Positions 21,014-25,367 of a stretch of DNA of 25,367 bases are shown in pieces. A program made the translations under genes and the position numbers. Each line of letters begins with the position of its first letter. Within the stretch, counting starts at the first letter, position 1. Below the pieces are notes generated by a model. It saw nothing but the letters and a program-made list of their open reading frames with translations. It made no database searches and was not told the origin of the DNA. The DNA comes from DASQVO01 sp035640715 (lineage in GTDB: Bacteria; Actinomycetota; Actinomycetes; Streptosporangiales; Streptosporangiaceae). The stretch lies in NCBI GenBank assembly GCA_035640715.1, contig DASQVO010000353.1:1-25367 (forward strand), read 5' to 3'.

Positions 21014-23877
21014 CCGAAGTGTCCTTCACCGTCAACGGGCGGCCCTACCGCATCACCGTGGAGCCGCGGACGCTGCTGTCGGACGCGCTCCGCGAGCGGT
21101 GCGGTCTGACTGGCACCCACGTCGGCTGCGAGCACGGCGTGTGCGGGGCGTGCACGGTGCTGGCCGACGGGCAGCCGGTCCGCTCCTGCCTCATGCTCGC
21201 TGTGCAGGCCGAGGGCCGCGAGTTCACGACCGTGGAGGGACTCGGCACACCCGGCCGGCTCAGCGCACTCCAGGAGGCCTTTCACGCGGAACACGGCCTG
21301 CAGTGCGGATTCTGTACGCCAGGCATCCTGCTCACGCTCAAGGAGTACCTCGCCGGGCACCCGGAGGCTGCCGAGGCGGAACTGCGCGGCGCGCTCTCCG
21401 GCAACCTGTGCCGGTGCACCGGTTACCAGAACATCGTCAATGCCGCGCTGCGCGCGGCCGGGCGGCCGGCCGCCGAGCCCGCGGCCAGCCTCGGGCCGGA
21501 AACCCGCCCCGGGCCGGAAACCCCGCTGGGCGCGGCGATTCCCCGGCGGGAGGACCGGCGGCTGCTCACCGGAACCGCGACGTTCGTCGACGACCTCGCG
21601 GTTCCCGGGGCGGTACACGCGTATTTCCTGCGCAGCCCGCACGCGCACGCCCGGATCACCGCCGTCGACGCCGACGCGGCACGTGCCGCCGACGGGGTGC
21701 TCGGCGTGTTCACCGGGGCTGACCTCGCCCAGTGGACACTCCCGGCGCGCATGGCGCCGTCCATCGAAGGCCTGGTGCCCCAGGTCGTCGAGACGCTGCC
21801 GACGACGAAGGTGCGGTTCGCGGGCGACCCGGTCGCCGTCGTGGTGGCGACCGACCGGTACCGGGCGGAGGACGCGGCCGCCCTGGTCCATGTCGGGTAC
21901 GAGCCGCTCGAGCCGGTCCTCGATCCAGCAGAAAGCCTGGCCGGCCGGGCTGCCCTGGTCGATGACTCGCTGGAATCCAACGTGGTCTTCCGCGAGCACT
22001 ATTCGGCTGGGGACGTCGCGGCGGGGTTCGCCCGGGCGCATCGCGTCGTCCGCACCCGGTTCTCGCACCAGCGCATGACCCACGCCCCGATGGAGACGCG
22101 GGGCTGTGTCGCCCGGTGGGACGCCGGCCGCGCCGCGCTGACCATGCACACCGGAACGCAAGTGCCACATCCGTACCGGACGCAACTGGCCGCGCGGCTG
22201 CGGCTCGGCGAGGACCAGGTCCGGGTGATCGTCCCGGACGTGGGCGGCGCGTTCGGCCAGAAACTCGTCGTGCACCGGGAGGACCTGACCGTCGCCGCGC
22301 TCGCGATGAGGCTGAACCGGCCGGTGTGCTGGCGCGAGGACCGCGCCGAGAACCTCACCGCCGCGGCGGCCGCCCGTGAGGACAGCGCCGAGGTTGAGGC
22401 GGCGGTGACCGAGGACGGGCGCATCCTCGCGCTGCGAGCACGCCTGCTCAGCGACTTCGGCGCCTATAGCTTCTTCCCGGCGAACTACATGCTGCGGGTC
22501 GTCGCCATGATGCTGCCCAACGTCTACCGGATCGCCGACTACACCTGCGAGATGGACGTCGTGCTGTCCACGAAGATCCCCGCGGCCCCGATGCGCGCGC
22601 CGATGGCGATCTGCACGTGGGTCACCGAGAGCACCATCGACGCCATCGCCCGCGAGCTCGGCCTAGACCCGGTCGAGGTCCGGGAACGCAACATGCTCCG
22701 CGAGTCGGAGCTGCCCTACGTGACGGCGACCGGCGAGACCTACGAGGACATCACTCCCTACCAGTCCTTCCGTGCCCTGCTGGACCGCTACGACTACGGC
22801 GGGTTCCGGCGGCGGCAGTGCGCCGGCCGGGCTGAGGGTACCTACCGCGGTCTCGGCATCGCCTGCCTGGTTGAGCCGAGCACGTACGGTTCGGCTTTCT
22901 ACCGGTCGGCCGGGATCCCGGGCTCGGGACACGAATCGGCGTGGGTGCGCATCGATCCCAGCGGGGCGGTGGTCGCCTCGGCCGGCATCGCGGCCGCGGG
23001 CCAGGGCCACGAGACCACGATCGCCCAGGCGGTCGCCGCCGGGCTGGGCGTGAAGGCCGAGGACGTGGCCGTCCGGCTAGGCGACACCGAGGTCGCACCT
23101 TACGGCATGGGCACGCGGGGTGCCCGCAGCGGCACGGCCGGCGGCGGCACGGCACTGCTCGCCGCGCAGCGGCTGAAGGCCAAGGTGCTCGCGATCGCGC
23201 GGGAACGGCTCGGCGCGGCCGGCGAGGAGGCCGAACTGGACATCCGGGACGGTGAGATCATGCGGGCCAAGGAGGACGGCTGGGTCGGCACCGGCCTGTC
23301 CGTCCAGGATGTCGCGCGCACCGCCTACCTGGACCCGCTGTCCCTGCCCGAGGGCATGGAGCCGGGGCTGGCGGTCCAGATGGCCTACGACCCGCCGCCG
23401 ATGACCTACTCCAACGCCACGCACCTGTGCGAGGTGGTCGTCGATCCCGTGACCGGGCGGGTCAGCATCGAACGCTACCTGGTGGCCGAGGACGCGGGGA
23501 CCGTGATCAACCCGAAGATCGTCGAGGGGCAGATCCACGGGGCGGTCATGCTCGGCGCCGGCGGGGTGCTATACGAGGGGATCGCCTACAACCCGGCTGG
23601 CCGCAACCTCACCGCGTCGTTCCGGGACTACGTGCTGCCCTCGGCTCGCGAGGCGCCAACGGTCGAGATCCTGCACAGCGGAACCCCGAACTCCCGCACA
23701 CCGGGCGGGATGAAGGGCATGAGCGAGGGCGGGGTAATGGGCTCGATCGCCGCCGTCACCGCCGCGGTGAACGACGCGATCGCGCCCTTCGGCGTGGTCG
23801 TGTCGGACCTGCCGATCACGCCGCCCCGGCTGTCGGATCTGCTGGCCGGCCGCGTCCCGGCCGCGCCTGCCGGATGA
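21010..23877 (+). CDS. Fused [2Fe-2S] + molybdopterin subunit of a xanthine-oxidase-family hydroxylase
   Basis: 955 residues from the GTG at 21010. Residues 1-~150 are the small subunit: plant-type cluster cysteines 40, 45, 48, 60 and the second cluster 99, 102, 134, 136 (CGFC...CRC). A linker (~155-175, with repeated GPET) leads to the large subunit: VGGAFGQK (411-418), GQGHE (664-668), and the catalytic Glu906 in MKGMSEGG. In three-subunit relatives these parts are separate genes. The active-site loop usually reads FRGxG (hydroxylases) or AYRCSFR (CO dehydrogenase form I); here it is PMRAPMAI around Arg529, so neither type fits. It should hydroxylate a substrate with water. The substrate is unknown, and it is unlikely to be a CO dehydrogenase. 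Confidence 0.88.
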   Translation: MTEVSFTVNGRPYRITVEPRTLLSDALRERCGLTGTHVGCEHGVCGACTVLADGQPVRSCLMLAVQAEGREFTTVEGLGTPGRLSALQEAFHAEHGLQCGFCTPGILLTLKEYLAGHPEAAEAELRGALSGNLCRCTGYQNIVNAALRAAGRPAAEPAASLGPETRPGPETPLGAAIPRREDRRLLTGTATFVDDLAVPGAVHAYFLRSPHAHARITAVDADAARAADGVLGVFTGADLAQWTLPARMAPSIEGLVPQVVETLPTTKVRFAGDPVAVVVATDRYRAEDAAALVHVGYEPLEPVLDPAESLAGRAALVDDSLESNVVFREHYSAGDVAAGFARAHRVVRTRFSHQRMTHAPMETRGCVARWDAGRAALTMHTGTQVPHPYRTQLAARLRLGEDQVRVIVPDVGGAFGQKLVVHREDLTVAALAMRLNRPVCWREDRAENLTAAAAAREDSAEVEAAVTEDGRILALRARLLSDFGAYSFFPANYMLRVVAMMLPNVYRIADYTCEMDVVLSTKIPAAPMRAPMAICTWVTESTIDAIARELGLDPVEVRERNMLRESELPYVTATGETYEDITPYQSFRALLDRYDYGGFRRRQCAGRAEGTYRGLGIACLVEPSTYGSAFYRSAGIPGSGHESAWVRIDPSGAVVASAGIAAAGQGHETTIAQAVAAGLGVKAEDVAVRLGDTEVAPYGMGTRGARSGTAGGGTALLAAQRLKAKVLAIARERLGAAGEEAELDIRDGEIMRAKEDGWVGTGLSVQDVARTAYLDPLSLPEGMEPGLAVQMAYDPPPMTYSNATHLCEVVVDPVTGRVSIERYLVAEDAGTVINPKIVEGQIHGAVMLGAGGVLYEGIAYNPAGRNLTASFRDYVLPSAREAPTVEILHSGTPNSRTPGGMKGMSEGGVMGSIAAVTAAVNDAIAPFGVVVSDLPITPPRLSDLLAGRVPAAPAG

Positions 23878-23899
23878 ATCCGAGGAGATAAGGACTGCC

Positions 23900-24829
23900 A
23901 TGCCGGACAACCACCGTCGTGTCGCCGTGGTCGGGCTCGGCGCCATGGGCGCGCCCATGGCCCGCGTCCTGCTGCGCGCGGGCTATCTGGTCACCGTGGT
24001 CCCGCACCGCAGCCGCACGGCCGCCGAGGAACTCGCCGCCGAGGGCGCGCAGATCGCCGAGACCGTAGCAGACGCGGCAGCGGGCAGCGAGGTGGTCGTC
24101 ACCCTCGTCCCTGCTCTGCCCGACCTGATCGAGGTTACCGAGGGCCCCCAGGGGCTGCTGGCCGGCGCGCGCGACGGCCGCACGCTGCTGAACATGAGCA
24201 CCGTCGGGCCCGGTGGCATCACGGAGCTGGCCGGGCGGCTGGCCGGCCACGGAATCCGCGTGGTCGATGCTCCGGTCAGCGGGGGGCCGGCGCGGGCGGC
24301 TGACGGCACGCTGACGATCATGGCCAGCGGGGAGGACGCCGACCTCGACCAGGTCCGCGATGTCCTCGATGCCCTGGGCGGAAAGGTCTTCCGGACCGGG
24401 CCGCTCGGCACCGGCCAGGCGGCCAAATTGTGCAACAACCTCCTCACCGCGACGATCATGGTCGCCAACGCCGAGGTCCTCACCCTGGCGGCGAAGGCCG
24501 GCCTGGACCCCGCGCAGGTGCGGGAGATCGTGCTCGCTTCCTCGGGCGGCAGCACCGTGCTGGACACGTGGGTGCCGCGTAACCTGCTGCGGGACATCTA
24601 CGAGCCGGGGTTCGCGCTCAAGCTGATGTACAAGGACGCCGGCCTGGGAAGGGATCTCGCCCGCCAGGTCGGCGTGCCGATGCCGCTGGCGAACCTGGCG
24701 CACGAGCTGTACGCGTTCTGTACCCAGGGTCCAGGTGCCGACCGCGACTATTCCTACGTCAGCACGCTCTTCCAGGACGCTGCCAACATCACCGTCGCCA
24801 CATCCGAGCCGCGTCACAAGAGCGGCTGA
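23900..24829 (+). CDS. Beta-hydroxyacid dehydrogenase (3-hydroxyisobutyrate/GarR type)
   Basis: 309 residues from the ATG at 23900; AGGAG and AAGGA lie just upstream (23883-23894). NAD(P)-binding motif GLGAMGAPMA (12-21), substrate motif DAPVSGGPARAADGT (123-137), catalytic Lys176 in GTGQAAKLCNN, and KDAGLGRDLA in the C-terminal helical domain. The Arg residues after the second strand (PHRSR, 35-39) suggest NADP preference. The family oxidises 3-hydroxyacids or reduces tartronate semialdehyde; 3-hydroxyisobutyrate would fit branched-chain debris. It lies 22 bp after the molybdenum-enzyme gene, so it is probably co-transcribed and may act on its product. The true substrate cannot be assigned. 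Confidence 0.86.
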   Translation: MPDNHRRVAVVGLGAMGAPMARVLLRAGYLVTVVPHRSRTAAEELAAEGAQIAETVADAAAGSEVVVTLVPALPDLIEVTEGPQGLLAGARDGRTLLNMSTVGPGGITELAGRLAGHGIRVVDAPVSGGPARAADGTLTIMASGEDADLDQVRDVLDALGGKVFRTGPLGTGQAAKLCNNLLTATIMVANAEVLTLAAKAGLDPAQVREIVLASSGGSTVLDTWVPRNLLRDIYEPGFALKLMYKDAGLGRDLARQVGVPMPLANLAHELYAFCTQGPGADRDYSYVSTLFQDAANITVATSEPRHKSG

Positions 24830-24836
24830 GCTCCCA

Positions 24837-24923
24837 CTATGCGGCCCGGCCGCCGCGGTAATGGCCGGCGCGGCCAAAGTTGACAAGCGGCCCGCCGAAA
24901 ACCACCTGGATCTTGGTGTACAT
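24837..24923 (-). pseudogene. Possible N-terminal stub of a VOC/glyoxalase-type gene
   Basis: A 28-residue frame starting ATG at 24923. The first nine residues (MYTKIQVVF) resemble the start of VOC-superfamily proteins, but the frame then loses the fold and stops. It follows the DinB remnant by 3 bases on the same strand, as such genes often neighbour each other. The resemblance is short and could be chance. Confidence 0.25.
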
Positions 24924-24926
24924 GAG

Positions 24927-25094
24927 TCAGCTCCGCCATAGGTAAAGATCGCGCAGCAGCGCGATCTCCGCGCCGTGATGCAGCATCTCGCGGTTGATGT
25001 GCAAGATGAGCGCCGCCATCGGGACATCGGCGTACGGCCCTTCGGCCGGGCCGCACGGGCGGGCCAGCTTCTCAGCGCCGAGCCCGCTGCTCAT
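24927..25094 (-). pseudogene. C-terminal remnant of a DinB/DUF664-family protein
   Basis: A 55-residue frame (ATG 25094 to TGA 24927). It ends in LHINREMLHHGAEIALLRD, the characteristic last helix of actinobacterial DinB-like proteins, preceded by PCGPAEGPYAD, also typical. Full members have about 160-180 residues with three metal-binding His, so roughly the N-terminal two thirds are missing. The sequence upstream in this frame does not resemble the family. DinB-fold proteins are often thiol-dependent transferases, but this fragment cannot be active. Confidence 0.65.
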
Positions 25095-25136
25095 CGCTTC
25101 TTCGCTTCCTCTGCTTCCATCTCGATCAGGTGCTGG

Positions 25137-25367
25137 GTGAACCGTGCCGTCGCACACGGCCGGCAGGGTCAGGGGCTGGGCCGGGACCTGCTGGTCGAGG
25201 CGATCGAGCGGGCGGCGGTGGCGGGGCAGCACGCCGCGGCACGGTCCATCGCCGTCGATCCGATCGACGAGAACGCCCGGTCGTTCTACGCCGCCTTCGG
25301 CTTCCTGCCCGTCCCGGGTGACCCCGATGGCCGGATGTACCTGCGAATCGACGAGGCGCTCGCGGCA
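25137..25367 (+). pseudogene. C-terminal part of a GNAT acetyltransferase (5'-truncated; runs off the window)
   Basis: The frame can be read from a GTG at 25137 to the window edge, 77 codons. It has the acetyl-CoA loop GRQGQGLGRDLL (about 8-19), the helix VEAIERAAVAGQ, and the closing GNAT elements IAVDPIDENARSFYAAFGFLPVPGD (about 42-66). The N-terminal ~80 residues of a normal GNAT are absent; upstream codons in this frame show no similarity. It is head-to-head with the DinB remnant, and both have lost their 5' parts at the same junction. The 3' end is outside the window. Confidence 0.6.

Noticed and set aside
21010..23877. Aerobic CO dehydrogenase
   Set aside because: The family is right but the form I AYRCSFR active-site loop is absent, so CO oxidation is not supported.
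1..25367. CRISPR arrays, tRNA or rRNA genes, prophage or intact insertion sequences
   Set aside because: No regularly spaced repeats, no tRNA-like cloverleaf segment, and no transposase, integrase or phage structural gene was seen.

Overview
The window comes from a high-GC actinobacterium that breaks down sterols. GC-rich codon use, GTG starts, 4-base GTGA/ATGA gene overlaps, an Mce-type ABC ATPase and several KstR-type operators (TnnAACnnGTTnnA) all fit an aerobic, Mycobacterium/Rhodococcus-like sterol degrader. The gene order is only partly that of M. tuberculosis, so the genus cannot be fixed from the sequence alone.

Layout. 58-842: an RHH antitoxin/PIN toxin pair. 837-3388: fadA5 (minus) and cyp125 (plus), divergent around two KstR-like sites. 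3540-5967: an MceG-like ATPase and a glucose-6-phosphate dehydrogenase. 6065-9249 (minus): an operon of a DUF35 protein, Ltp4 and Ltp3, in the same order as Rv3521-Rv3522-Rv3523. It diverges from an acyl-CoA synthetase (9349-10899) across two more KstR-like sites. 10931-11737 (minus): EchA19-like hydratase, divergent from FadD19. 11810-19442: a tight six-gene operon of fadD19, an NMO-type flavin oxidoreductase, an Rv3520c-like luciferase-fold oxidoreductase, a KstD-like FAD dehydrogenase, a hotdog thioesterase and a third acyl-CoA synthetase. 19443-19790: a noncoding stretch with hairpins. 19791-24829: a second tight operon holding a small YdhR-like protein, a molybdenum-hydroxylase FAD subunit, a fused [2Fe-2S]+molybdopterin subunit, and a beta-hydroxyacid dehydrogenase. 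24830-25367: remnants of broken genes (DinB, GNAT, possibly VOC).

How it fits together. CYP125 oxidises the terminal side-chain carbon and FadD19 activates the side chain as its CoA ester. EchA19 hydrates the enoyl-CoA. Ltp3/Ltp4 with the DUF35 partner are expected to perform retro-aldol cleavage of C24-branched intermediates, and FadA5 performs thiolysis. In Rhodococcus, FadD19, Ltp3 and Ltp4 are the genes linked to C24-branched (plant-type) sterols, so this looks like a phytosterol side-chain module. MceG would power sterol import. Five KstR-like operators sit in front of these genes. At two of them (9349 and 11810) the operator lies in the -35/-10 spacer and the predicted transcript starts at the start codon, meaning leaderless mRNA. 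The molybdenum-enzyme operon has no such operator. Its large subunit has an unusual fused architecture and a non-canonical active-site loop, and it is the best candidate here for undescribed chemistry.
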